Source: SIG480 sp045539475
Lineage (GTDB): Bacteria > Bacillota > Clostridia > Oscillospirales > JAAYXM01
Assembly (NCBI GenBank): GCA_045539475.1
Contig: JAZQFJ010000089.1
Span: 1-15,788 of the forward strand
Length of the DNA stretch: 15,788 nucleotides
Reading direction: 5' to 3'
Below the pieces are notes generated by a model that was given only the letters and a program-made list of their open reading frames with translations, did no database searches and was not told the DNA's origin. This document shows, one piece after another, positions 1 through 7,000 of this stretch. Position numbers and translations under genes: made by a program. Numbering within the stretch: the stretch's first letter is position 1; every line of letters starts with the position of its first letter.

Positions 1-33
1 ACGAAAGTGCGCACTTGATGTTAAAATATTCAT
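1..33 (-). CDS. Possible 5' end of a gene leaving the left edge
   Basis: Only 11 codons are visible (MNILTSSAHFR). Support is the ATG at 33-31 preceded by an excellent ribosome binding site, AAAGGGGAG at 52-44, with a 10-base gap, and by a TGATATAAT extended -10 element at 88-80. The frame stays open to the window edge. Nothing can be said of function. A perfect 12-base palindrome, AAGTGCGCACTT (5-16), falls inside the codons. It could instead be a chance start codon in an intergenic region. Confidence 0.4.
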   Translation of the reverse strand, partial: MNILTSSAHFR

Positions 34-79
34 TGGAAAATGTCTCCCCTTTGATACATGTTTTTTGTGGTTATTAAAC

Positions 80-108
80 ATTATATCATATTGGGAGTTC
101 ATTTTCCT
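80..108 (-). promoter_or_regulatory. Putative extended -10 promoter for the left-edge gene
   Basis: On the minus strand, TGATATAAT (88-80) is a perfect TG-n-TATAAT extended -10. The -35 position at 17-base spacing (108-103) reads AGGAAA, a poor match, so the promoter would rely on the extended -10. It lies in the intergenic stretch 34-172, which otherwise shows no terminator or gene that I can recognise. Confidence 0.35.
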
Positions 109-172
109 TTTTATTTGTCACCCATCAATTGTATCATAACATTTTTCTGCAAATCCAATGATTTTTGACGTC

Positions 173-1465
173 TTATCTTTCAAGCTTAAATGCGTCTATG
201 ATTTTATCGATTTCCGAGTCGTCAATTTTAACAACCTTGCCCAGTGAAACTGCATTTATAATGGCCTTTGCACTGAATTCTGCAACCTCAAGGCGGTCAA
301 AGGCATTGAGAAGAGATGTTCCCGTTACAATGCAACAGTCATTTTCGATAAGAGTTACGGGATTTTTAATACCTACTTCTTTTGAAACAAGCTCAGGCTG
401 CATAAAGCTTGAACCAAAGGGGAGTTTCTTTACATCACGGAGCATTATATAGCTTTCGGGAATGATTCTTGAATCAAGTTCAGCGTCGGAAACTGCAAAA
501 GCCATAAGGTTCGGCGGATGTGCGAGGATTACGGAGTTTATTTCCGGATGCATTTTATAAATATGCTTATGAAGCATAACACTGCGGCTCGGGTGTTTGC
601 CGGGTTCACACGCGTCTCCGCTGATTTTTACAAGATCCTCAGCTGATAAATATTTTCTGTCCATATCATAAGGCGTGATAATAAAACCGCCGTCGGGAAG
701 TCTTTCGGAGAAGGTGCCCTGTGAGCTTGTGAAAAGTCTCTGGTCGTAAGCTCGGTTTATCAGCTTGCACATTTTTGTACGGGCATCTTTTTCAACGCTC
801 GAAATACTGTTGGGAACAAACTCATCAAGAAATACACGGTTTTTTTCTTTTGATATAGCAATTTTGCGCTCTGAAAGAGGAACAAGATTACCTATTTTCA
901 TAGCCTGAAGATGCAACCGTGCACAGAAATCAAGAGTTTCAAAGGCTTTGAAAGCCTCAAAAAGATTTTCTTTACCCACAACAACGCCGTGGTTTTCAAG
1001 CATTACTGTTGAAACGCCGGTATCAAAAACCTTTGCGATGTTTTCGGAAAGAGCTTCACTGCCCGGAAGCTCGTAGTCGGCATACTTAATATCTCCGCAA
1101 ATATTATCTATGTTCGGGATGAGCGATGTATTCGGAACCTCGCGAGCGATAGAAAAGCCTAAAAGAGCGGGCGGATGTGCGTGAAGAACTGCTTTTATAT
1201 CCGGGCGCTTTTTGTATAAAATACTGTGGAAAGGCCACTCGCTTGAAGGACGGTGGCGACCTATGATTTCTCCGGAAGGCGTAACTCTGACCATATCATC
1301 TCTGGTAAGCGAGCCTTTATCAACACCGGCAGGAGTTATCCAAATGTCGCCATTATCATCGAGAATTGACAAATTCCCTCCGGATGTAGTTGTCATCTGA
1401 TAAGAATAAATGCGTTCCATTATCAGAACAAGCTGATCGGCAGGGTGCATAAATTTAAAATTCAT
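173..1465 (-). CDS. Tandem class II aldolase/adducin-domain protein
   Basis: This 430-residue protein contains two consecutive class II aldolase/adducin domains, about residues 1-215 and 216-430; single-domain family members such as FucA are about 215 residues. Domain 1 has the expected metal/catalytic set of this fold: Glu76 (SSEW), His95 and His97 (HAHPP) and His159 (ENHG). Family members cleave or epimerise sugar phosphates such as fuculose 1-phosphate, using zinc. Domain 2 aligns well but has Ser295 for the Glu, Leu314 for the first His (LAHPP, His316 kept) and Asp376 for the last His (ENDC), so it is probably non-catalytic. The start is supported by GAAGGAG (1479-1473) seven bases upstream and by a good promoter. 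It appears to be transcribed alone. The substrate cannot be deduced; a sugar-phosphate aldolase is the best guess. Confidence 0.85.
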   Translation of the reverse strand: MNFKFMHPADQLVLIMERIYSYQMTTTSGGNLSILDDNGDIWITPAGVDKGSLTRDDMVRVTPSGEIIGRHRPSSEWPFHSILYKKRPDIKAVLHAHPPALLGFSIAREVPNTSLIPNIDNICGDIKYADYELPGSEALSENIAKVFDTGVSTVMLENHGVVVGKENLFEAFKAFETLDFCARLHLQAMKIGNLVPLSERKIAISKEKNRVFLDEFVPNSISSVEKDARTKMCKLINRAYDQRLFTSSQGTFSERLPDGGFIITPYDMDRKYLSAEDLVKISGDACEPGKHPSRSVMLHKHIYKMHPEINSVILAHPPNLMAFAVSDAELDSRIIPESYIMLRDVKKLPFGSSFMQPELVSKEVGIKNPVTLIENDCCIVTGTSLLNAFDRLEVAEFSAKAIINAVSLGKVVKIDDSEIDKIIDAFKLER

Positions 1466-1496
1466 AGCTGTGCTCCTTCGATTAGATTATTGCTAC

Positions 1497-1525
1497 ATTA
1501 TATAACAATTGAAGCTTTTTGTAAA
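1497..1525 (-). promoter_or_regulatory. Promoter of the aldolase-family gene
   Basis: The minus strand carries TTTACA (1525-1520), a 17-base spacer and a perfect TATAAT (1502-1497). It ends about 30 bases before the start codon and directly precedes the ribosome binding site. The spacing and matches are those of a vegetative sigma-A promoter. Confidence 0.75.
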
Positions 1526-1552
1526 TATGTCATTGTGTAAAAAAATACATAT

Positions 1553-1590
1553 AAACAGGCATCAGTTTGGGTGAAACTGACGCCTGTTTT
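1553..1590 (-). terminator. Rho-independent terminator of the rodA-HAD-EamA operon
   Basis: A 16-bp stem (1553-1568 with 1574-1589) closes a five-base loop, just past the stop of the transporter gene. Its one imperfect position is A-C when read as plus-strand RNA but G-U when read as minus-strand RNA, so the helix is complete only in the minus-strand transcript. This fits its place at the end of the minus-strand operon. The tail after the stem is TTT followed by an A/T-rich run. Confidence 0.8.
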
Positions 1591-1596
1591 GTAAAT

Positions 1597-2469
1597 TCAA
1601 TTTTCTTTTCCGAGATTTAAGATGATCGCGGCAGAGATAATAAGCACTATTCCGAGAACGGTAAAAGCGTCGGCTCCCTCACGGAAAAGGAATATTCCGA
1701 GAAGTGATGCGACCACCGGCTCGACGGTTGAGATAACTGCCGCGTGGGATGCAGGAACCTTTGACAGACCAAGTGTGTACAGAAAATAGGGGAGAGCACC
1801 GGAAAAAATACCGAGCGCAAGCGTCCACAGAATTCCGGTCGTATTTGCGATTGTCGTGATTGTAGCAACAGGATTTCCGATGATAGTTGCGGCGGTTGCA
1901 CCGAAAAGAAATGTATAGAACGTAACCGTAAGCGGCTTGTATTTGCGAAGTGCATATGTGCTGAAAATACTGTAAAGTGCGTATGTAAAACCTGAGGCAA
2001 GTCCCATAAATATGCCATAGAAGGAAATACTTCCGATATCTCCGGATAAAAGACCTGAAACCAGTGTACAGCCGCCCACGGCAAAAAGGAGACAAATAAC
2101 TTTCCTTGCTGTCATTTTTTCACCGAATAAAATAACCGACATTATCGTAACGAAAATCGGAGAAGTGTAAAGCAGAACGGAAGAAACCGCAACGCCTACT
2201 TCCTTTATCGCCGTGAAATAGCAGTTGTTAAAAAGGAAATAACTCACGATGCCGGAACCGAAGAACATCCATATGTCGCGCAGCTTGATTTTAAACAGAG
2301 CACGGTCACGGCAGATGATGAGAAGTCCGATGAAGAGGAGCGATGTGCATGCGCGCAGCATTGCAATCTGTACGGTGGTAAGACCGAGCGCGGAAAGAGC
2401 ATTGACAAACACGCCCATTGCACCCCAGAACGCCGCGGCGCAAATTATATATAAGTAACTTTTGTTCAT
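1597..2469 (-). CDS. EamA/DMT-family membrane transporter
   Basis: The 290-residue, very hydrophobic protein has the layout of the drug/metabolite transporter superfamily: two EamA repeats of about five membrane segments each, roughly residues 3-137 and 150-285. Typical family marks are the N-terminal AAAFWGAMGVFVNAL segment, the SVLLYTSPIFVTIMSVILFGE stretch that ends repeat 1 and its counterpart around STVEPVVASLLGIFLFRE in repeat 2. Such proteins export or import small metabolites (amino acids, nucleosides, sugars), but the substrate cannot be read from sequence. The length is normal for the family. The start has only a modest upstream AAAGGGA. It is the last gene of a minus-strand operon behind the HAD phosphatase gene (42-base gap) and is followed by a strong terminator. 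Confidence 0.9.
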   Translation of the reverse strand: MNKSYLYIICAAAFWGAMGVFVNALSALGLTTVQIAMLRACTSLLFIGLLIICRDRALFKIKLRDIWMFFGSGIVSYFLFNNCYFTAIKEVGVAVSSVLLYTSPIFVTIMSVILFGEKMTARKVICLLFAVGGCTLVSGLLSGDIGSISFYGIFMGLASGFTYALYSIFSTYALRKYKPLTVTFYTFLFGATAATIIGNPVATITTIANTTGILWTLALGIFSGALPYFLYTLGLSKVPASHAAVISTVEPVVASLLGIFLFREGADAFTVLGIVLIISAAIILNLGKEN

Positions 2470-2511
2470 AGAAGAAAATCCCTTTCGAATAAGCAGTAAG
2501 TAACAGACAGG

Positions 2512-3189
2512 TTAAACGAGTTCTTTTAAATCGTGAATTTCATATGTGGGGCAAATGTTTTCCGGATGTTCGTTAAATCCGGGATTATACCATATTGTAT
2601 CAATACCTGCGTTTATCCCGCCGAGGATATCGGAGGTTAGCGAGTCACCTATTACCACGGCACGTGAACGGTCAACGCAGCTTATCCTTTCAAAAACGCG
2701 GTCAAAATACTCTTTTTTTGGCTTCTGGATACCGATTGACGCTGCGGTGAAGATATCCTTAAAGAACGGGCGCAGCGGACTTCTTTCAAAGCGACGAAGC
2801 TGAACGCTTTCCGTTCCGTTGGTTATTATATAAAGCTTGTGCGTTTTTGAAAGCGTGCGGCAAACATCAAAGGAATCGGGAAAAGGAGAGCATTGGTTTG
2901 AAAGCGCTTCGATGTAAAGCCCGTTTATCCGGTCGGGTGAAAGCTCGATGCCGGAAGCTTCGGAAAAACGTCGGAAACGCTCAATAAGAGGTCCGTCCGG
3001 ATGCTCAATCCCGCGCTCAAATTCCTTCCAGATATCATCGTTTATTTTTTTGTACAAAAGATATTGTTCGTCGGTTATTTTTTGACCGTACAGTGAAAAA
3101 GCTTCGAAAATTGCGGCTTTTTCGTGAACGCCGTGGTCGTAGAGCGTATTGTCCGAATCAAAAAGCAAAATGTCGTATTTTGAAAGCAT
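2512..3189 (-). CDS. HAD-superfamily hydrolase, YjjG/YfnB-like
   Basis: The 225-residue protein has all four haloacid dehalogenase motifs: motif I DSDNT with nucleophile Asp11 and acid/base Asp13, motif II TNG (123-125), motif III Lys156 (QKPKKEYF), and motif IV GDSLTSD (181-187) with metal-binding Asp182 and Asp187. A helical cap domain lies between motifs I and II (about 15-100). The overall pattern, including the DDIWKEFERG stretch in the cap, matches the YjjG/YfnB subfamily, which dephosphorylates (pyrimidine) nucleoside monophosphates and may clear non-canonical nucleotides. The substrate assignment is by family only. It lies 12 bases after rodA. Its ribosome binding site (GAGGAG) overlaps the rodA stop codon, which suggests coupled translation. 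Confidence 0.88.
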   Translation of the reverse strand: MLSKYDILLFDSDNTLYDHGVHEKAAIFEAFSLYGQKITDEQYLLYKKINDDIWKEFERGIEHPDGPLIERFRRFSEASGIELSPDRINGLYIEALSNQCSPFPDSFDVCRTLSKTHKLYIITNGTESVQLRRFERSPLRPFFKDIFTAASIGIQKPKKEYFDRVFERISCVDRSRAVVIGDSLTSDILGGINAGIDTIWYNPGFNEHPENICPTYEIHDLKELV

Positions 3190-3201
3190 ATAAAAATCTC
3201 C

Positions 3202-4329
3202 TCAGTTTGATAGCCTTGACGGACGTGCGCGCATTCGCGCCGAGCTTATAAGCCCGAGTGCCATATAAACAGCGAGCACGCTTGAACCACCATAGGAAAA
3301 GAGCGGGAGAGTAAGACCGATAACCGGCATAATACCCGTGCACATTCCTATGTTTTCAACGGTCTGTGCTATAAGCATGGCAGAAACGCCGGTACATATT
3401 AGGTATGACGGGAAAGAGGAAGAACGCATTGTCATCGTAATGCATCTTGCAATAATCAGAGAAAGAATGGCAATGATTGCGAGACAGCCGATAAACCCGA
3501 GTTCTTCTCCGGCAACGGAAAAGATAAAGTCCGTCTGTTTTGCCGGGAGATAACCCAGCTGTGTCTGCGTTCCATCGCCCAGTCCTCGTCCCCATAGCTG
3601 TCCGGAGCCTATTGCTATTTTGCTTTGTATCGCGTGATAGCCGCGCCCTAAGGGATCAAGCTCGGGGTTGAAAACGACGAGCACACGCATTTTCTGGTCT
3701 TCGCGCAAAAAGAACTTCCATATCAGCGGGGATGCGGCGCCGAGTGCGGCAAATGCACCGACAAACCACCGAAGCTTTATTCCGGCACAGAACAGCATCG
3801 CAACAAAAATTACAATATAAACAAGTGTAGAACCGAGGTCTGAGGATACGGCATACAAAAAAACGATAGGGATAAGTGCATGAATACCGAGCAGGATGAC
3901 GGACATAGGTGAGGAAAGTCTGTCATGCAATGAGTTGATATGTCCGGAAAATGCAACAATAAAAAGAATTTTACCAAGCTCTGCCGGTTGTATTCCCACT
4001 GAACCAAAGCGAATCCAGGCGCGATTTCCGGTTTCCTCTGCTCCGGTTCCGAAAATGGCAAGTGAGCATATCAGCAGAAGGTTTGCAATGTACACATATT
4101 TCCACCACGAGCTTACGGAGTCAAGATCGAGCCACGAAAGCATAAGGTAAAGAAAAATACCTGCAAGAGTGGCAACAAGCTGGACTTTTATATAGCTTCC
4201 GCTACCCATGCTTTGTGTTGCGCTCGCAATTAAAATAAGCCCGAAAATCGATGCGATGAGCGCGACCAACAAAAGCTTTATATCTACTTGGCGAAAAAAG
4301 TTTTTTGCATTGCGGAAAAATCCGTTCAT
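3202..4329 (-). CDS. rodA: Rod-shape determining SEDS glycosyltransferase RodA
   Basis: This is a polytopic SEDS-family protein (FtsW/RodA/SpoVE) that polymerises lipid II into glycan strands together with a class B penicillin-binding protein. Numbered from the upstream ATG at 4335 (377 residues), family marks are NRAWIRFGSVGIQPAELGK (104-122), GYHAIQSKIAIGSG (232-245), LPAKQTDFIFSVAGEELGF (263-281) with the conserved, probably catalytic Asp269, and the PLFSYGGSS signature (344-352). The GYHAIQSKIAIGSG and LGYLPAKQTDFIF segments look more like RodA than FtsW. Two start codons lie six bases apart. The Shine-Dalgarno AAGGAG (4344-4339) is only 3 bases from the first (4335) but 9 from the second (4329), so I chose 4329. 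It heads the minus-strand operon and diverges from gdpP. RodA rather than FtsW/SpoVE is likely but not certain. Confidence 0.88.
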   Translation of the reverse strand: MNGFFRNAKNFFRQVDIKLLLVALIASIFGLILIASATQSMGSGSYIKVQLVATLAGIFLYLMLSWLDLDSVSSWWKYVYIANLLLICSLAIFGTGAEETGNRAWIRFGSVGIQPAELGKILFIVAFSGHINSLHDRLSSPMSVILLGIHALIPIVFLYAVSSDLGSTLVYIVIFVAMLFCAGIKLRWFVGAFAALGAASPLIWKFFLREDQKMRVLVVFNPELDPLGRGYHAIQSKIAIGSGQLWGRGLGDGTQTQLGYLPAKQTDFIFSVAGEELGFIGCLAIIAILSLIIARCITMTMRSSSFPSYLICTGVSAMLIAQTVENIGMCTGIMPVIGLTLPLFSYGGSSVLAVYMALGLISSARMRARPSRLSN

Positions 4330-4363
4330 CGTCATCGTCTCCTTGTTTTTTTATTTCATATAT

Positions 4364-4395
4364 ATTATATTACCACCTATCGGGCAAAACGTCAA
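4364..4395 (-). promoter_or_regulatory. rodA operon promoter
   Basis: The minus strand has TTGACG (4395-4390), a 17-base spacer and TAATAT (4372-4367) preceded by TG at the extended -10 position. An overlapping perfect TATAAT (4369-4364) sits at a less favourable 20-base spacing. It lies about 20-30 bases upstream of the rodA ribosome binding site and is back to back with the gdpP promoter. Confidence 0.65.
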
Positions 4396-4425
4396 AGCTT
4401 TTTGTAAAAAATTACACATATTGAT

Positions 4426-4454
4426 TGGACATTGGAGAATGTTTGTGGTATACT
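4426..4454 (+). promoter_or_regulatory. gdpP operon promoter
   Basis: TGGACA (4426-4431), a 17-base spacer and TATACT (4449-4454) with TG at the extended -10 position. It would give a leader of about 40 bases before the GTG start of gdpP. It is probably the main promoter of the gdpP-rplI-dnaB-tilS-hpt-ftsH operon, since no other convincing promoter or terminator interrupts that run. Confidence 0.7.
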
Positions 4455-4503
4455 ATATGATATATAAGTTTTGTCATTTCAAGATAAAGGAGCGTGTTTT
4501 GCT

Positions 4504-6486
4504 GTGAACAGGCGTTTTTCCAAGGCGGCGATGTCGGCTTTTCACCTTTGTTTTATCGTTCTTCTTATATTCACTGCCATATCGTTTTTTGTTGCGGATT
4601 TAAGTCTGGCGATATCAGAACTGTTTGTCTGTGCTCTGCTGTACAGCGTTAATATAATATCTGCCAAAAGGCAACAGAATGATATTCAGGATTATATCGA
4701 AGAAACAATGGCGGATGTGAACCGTGCAAGCCGTGATTTCACTATAAAATCTCCGATGGCTGAAGTTGTTATCAGATTTCATTCAAAAGAGGTTATTTGG
4801 GCAAATGCAGCGTTTGAAGAGATTATCGGTGACCATGATGGCTTTTTTGAGCAGAGACTTTTCACTCTTATTCCGGAGTTTGATCTCGGATGGCTTATCG
4901 AAGGCGTGACCGAATGTCCCAATGAGATGGAAATCGCAGGGCGGCGTTTCCGTGTGTACGGTAACGTTGCAACAAACGGAAGTCCGGATGAAACAGAAGC
5001 TCTTGCAACTCTTTTCTGGCTTGATGTTACTGAGTATTCCACGGCAATAACGGAGTTCGAAAATTCCCGCCAGATAGTTTCGGTTATTATGATTGACAAC
5101 TATTCTGAGATAATGAATGGGCTTAACGATGCAGAACGCTCGTCCATCATTGCAGAGGTGGATAAACGCCTTGCTGATTGGGTGTCAGAAGCAAACGGTA
5201 TATTCTTGAAGTATGAGCGGGATAAGTATCTTTATATTTTTCAGGAGCGCTATCTTGATGAGTATATATCCTCACGTTTTTCAATTCTTGATTCGGTGCG
5301 TGAAATAGAAAGCAAAAACGGAATCAAGGTAACGCTCAGTATAGGTATCGGCAAGGATGGGGCAGACTTTAAAGAAAACCACAGATATGCCCGCCTTGCG
5401 ATTGATATGGCTCTTTCTCGCGGCGGTGATCAGGCCGTTATACGCAATAAATTCAATTTCGAGTTTTTCGGCGGACGCTCGAAGGAACTTGAAAAAAGAA
5501 CAAAGGTAAAATCCAGAGTTATGGCAAACGCTATTTCAGGACTTATCCGTGACAGCTCAGGCGTTATGATAATGGGACATAAAAATGCGGATAACGACAG
5601 TATTGGTGCGGCAGTGGGAATTGCGTGCATAGCGAGGAAAATGGGGAAAACAGCTTCAATTGTCATAGGTCAGAAGACCAGTGCCGACACTCTCGTCAGG
5701 AAAATCTGCTCGGAGCACGAGTATGACGGTGCGTTTATCAGTGCTGAGGATGCAATCATTGAGGCGGACAGCAACACTCTTGTCGTTGTGGTTGATACAA
5801 ACCGGACGAGCGTGGTGGAGAGTGAGGCGCTGCTTGAATCGGCAAACAAAATTGCGGTTATTGACCACCACCGCCGCGGTACGGATTACATCGAGGGCGC
5901 GGTGCTTAATTTCCACGAGCCGTATGCATCGAGTACGTGTGAGCTTGTAACAGAGCTTTTGCAGTATATTGTGGAAATACGTGATATACTTGACGTTGAG
6001 GCGGAAGCTCTTCTTTCGGGAATCGTTATAGATACAAAAAAATTCACGATGAAAACCGGTGTGCGAACCTTTGAAGCTGCGGCATATCTCCGCCGTGCCG
6101 GTGCAGATACGGTTGAGCTTAAGCGCATTCTGCAGGATGATATTGAAACATATGTAAAGCGGGCTGAGATGATAAAGCTTGCTCGTATGTATAAGGACAA
6201 GGTTGCAATTGTGGCATACAACGGCACAAGCACACGAAAGATAGCGGCGCAGGCGGCGGATGAGCTTCTTTCAATACGCGGTGTGCAGGCATCCTTTGTT
6301 CTTTACTGTGAGAGTGAAAACGTCATTATTTCGGCGCGTTCCCTCGGTCAGATAAATGTACAGGTTATCCTTGAAAAGCTCGGCGGCGGTGGCCATTTTG
6401 ACACGGCAGGAGCCCAGGTTGCCGGAAAAACTCTTGAAGAAGTAACGGAAGAGCTTGCAGGGGTTATTGATGATATTTTAGGATAG
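4504..6486 (+). CDS. gdpP: Cyclic-di-AMP phosphodiesterase GdpP
   Basis: The protein hydrolyses c-di-AMP to pApA and so tunes potassium, osmotic and cell-wall balance. I chose the GTG at 4504 (660 residues) because AAAGGAG (4486-4492) fits it; an in-frame ATG at 4471 lies upstream of that site. Numbered from the GTG, the order is two membrane helices (about 10-55), a PAS-like domain (about 80-180), a degenerate GGDEF domain (about 190-315, with YERDKY at 237-242 where GGDEF should be), a DHH domain and a C-terminal DHHA1 domain. The metal-binding set is visible: GHKNADNDSIGAA (His359, Asp363, Asp365), Asp431 (VVVVDTNR), DHH at 454-456 and Asp510 (GIVIDTKKF). DHHA1 carries GGGGH (627-631). This is the normal GdpP architecture and length. 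rplI follows after 11 bases. Confidence 0.95.
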   Translation: MNRRFSKAAMSAFHLCFIVLLIFTAISFFVADLSLAISELFVCALLYSVNIISAKRQQNDIQDYIEETMADVNRASRDFTIKSPMAEVVIRFHSKEVIWANAAFEEIIGDHDGFFEQRLFTLIPEFDLGWLIEGVTECPNEMEIAGRRFRVYGNVATNGSPDETEALATLFWLDVTEYSTAITEFENSRQIVSVIMIDNYSEIMNGLNDAERSSIIAEVDKRLADWVSEANGIFLKYERDKYLYIFQERYLDEYISSRFSILDSVREIESKNGIKVTLSIGIGKDGADFKENHRYARLAIDMALSRGGDQAVIRNKFNFEFFGGRSKELEKRTKVKSRVMANAISGLIRDSSGVMIMGHKNADNDSIGAAVGIACIARKMGKTASIVIGQKTSADTLVRKICSEHEYDGAFISAEDAIIEADSNTLVVVVDTNRTSVVESEALLESANKIAVIDHHRRGTDYIEGAVLNFHEPYASSTCELVTELLQYIVEIRDILDVEAEALLSGIVIDTKKFTMKTGVRTFEAAAYLRRAGADTVELKRILQDDIETYVKRAEMIKLARMYKDKVAIVAYNGTSTRKIAAQAADELLSIRGVQASFVLYCESENVIISARSLGQINVQVILEKLGGGGHFDTAGAQVAGKTLEEVTEELAGVIDDILG

Positions 6487-6497
6487 GAGAAATAAAA

Positions 6498-6944
6498 ATG
6501 AAAGTAATTTTAAATGCAGATGTTAAAGGTCAAGGTAAAAAAGGTCAGATTGTAACTGTTTCAGACGGTTATGCGAGAAACTTTTTGTTTCCCAAAAATC
6601 TTGCAAAAGAGGCCACGACTGATAACCTGAACGCGGCGAAGATAAAGGAAGCGGCAGATATCGCACGCGCAGCACGTGAAAAAGCGGCGGCGGAGGAGCT
6701 TGCAAAAAAACTTGAGACTCTTGTATGCGAAATTCCGGCAAAGGCAGGCTCGGGCGGCCGTCTTTTCGGCTCAATAACAACATCGGACATTTCTGCAGCT
6801 CTTGCAAAACAGCACAAGATTGAAATTGACAAGCATAAGATTGAAATTTCCGAAACTATAAAGCAGTTCGGCACCTATGAAGTTAAAGTGAAGCTCTATC
6901 CGCAGGTCAGCGGAAAGCTTCGTGTAAAGGTGCGCGAGGCATAG
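6498..6944 (+). CDS. rplI: 50S ribosomal protein L9
   Basis: The 148-residue protein matches bL9 along its length. The N-terminal RNA-binding domain carries the family signature as VKGQGKKGQIVTVSDGYARN and FLFPKNLA (about residues 9-36). It is followed by a long Ala/Lys/Glu-rich connecting helix (about 41-74) and a C-terminal domain with GRLFGSITTSDISAAL. L9 binds 23S rRNA near the L1 stalk and helps keep the reading frame. The start is fixed by AGGAGA (6485-6490), which overlaps the gdpP stop codon, so translation may be coupled. The gdpP-rplI-dnaB order is conserved in Firmicutes. Confidence 0.97.
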   Translation: MKVILNADVKGQGKKGQIVTVSDGYARNFLFPKNLAKEATTDNLNAAKIKEAADIARAAREKAAAEELAKKLETLVCEIPAKAGSGGRLFGSITTSDISAALAKQHKIEIDKHKIEISETIKQFGTYEVKVKLYPQVSGKLRVKVREA

Positions 6945-6961
6945 CTTCTTAAAACTGTTTA

Positions 6962-6983
6962 CGCCGGTGGCTGTCATCCGGCG
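6962..6983 (+). other. Small GC-rich hairpin in the rplI-dnaB leader
   Basis: CGCCGG (6962-6967) and CCGGCG (6978-6983) form a 6-bp GC-only stem with a ten-base loop. It sits directly upstream of the dnaB ribosome binding site (GGAGGGAGGA, 6985-6994). There is no U-run, so it is not a terminator. It could affect dnaB translation or mark an RNA processing point, or be chance. Confidence 0.35.
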
Positions 6984-7000
6984 CGGAGGGAGGAATTACG

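Noticed and set aside
4208..4507. Plus-strand open frame across the rodA start and the divergent promoters
   Set aside because: It runs through the rodA 5' end and both promoters, lacks a ribosome binding site and ends inside the start of gdpP.
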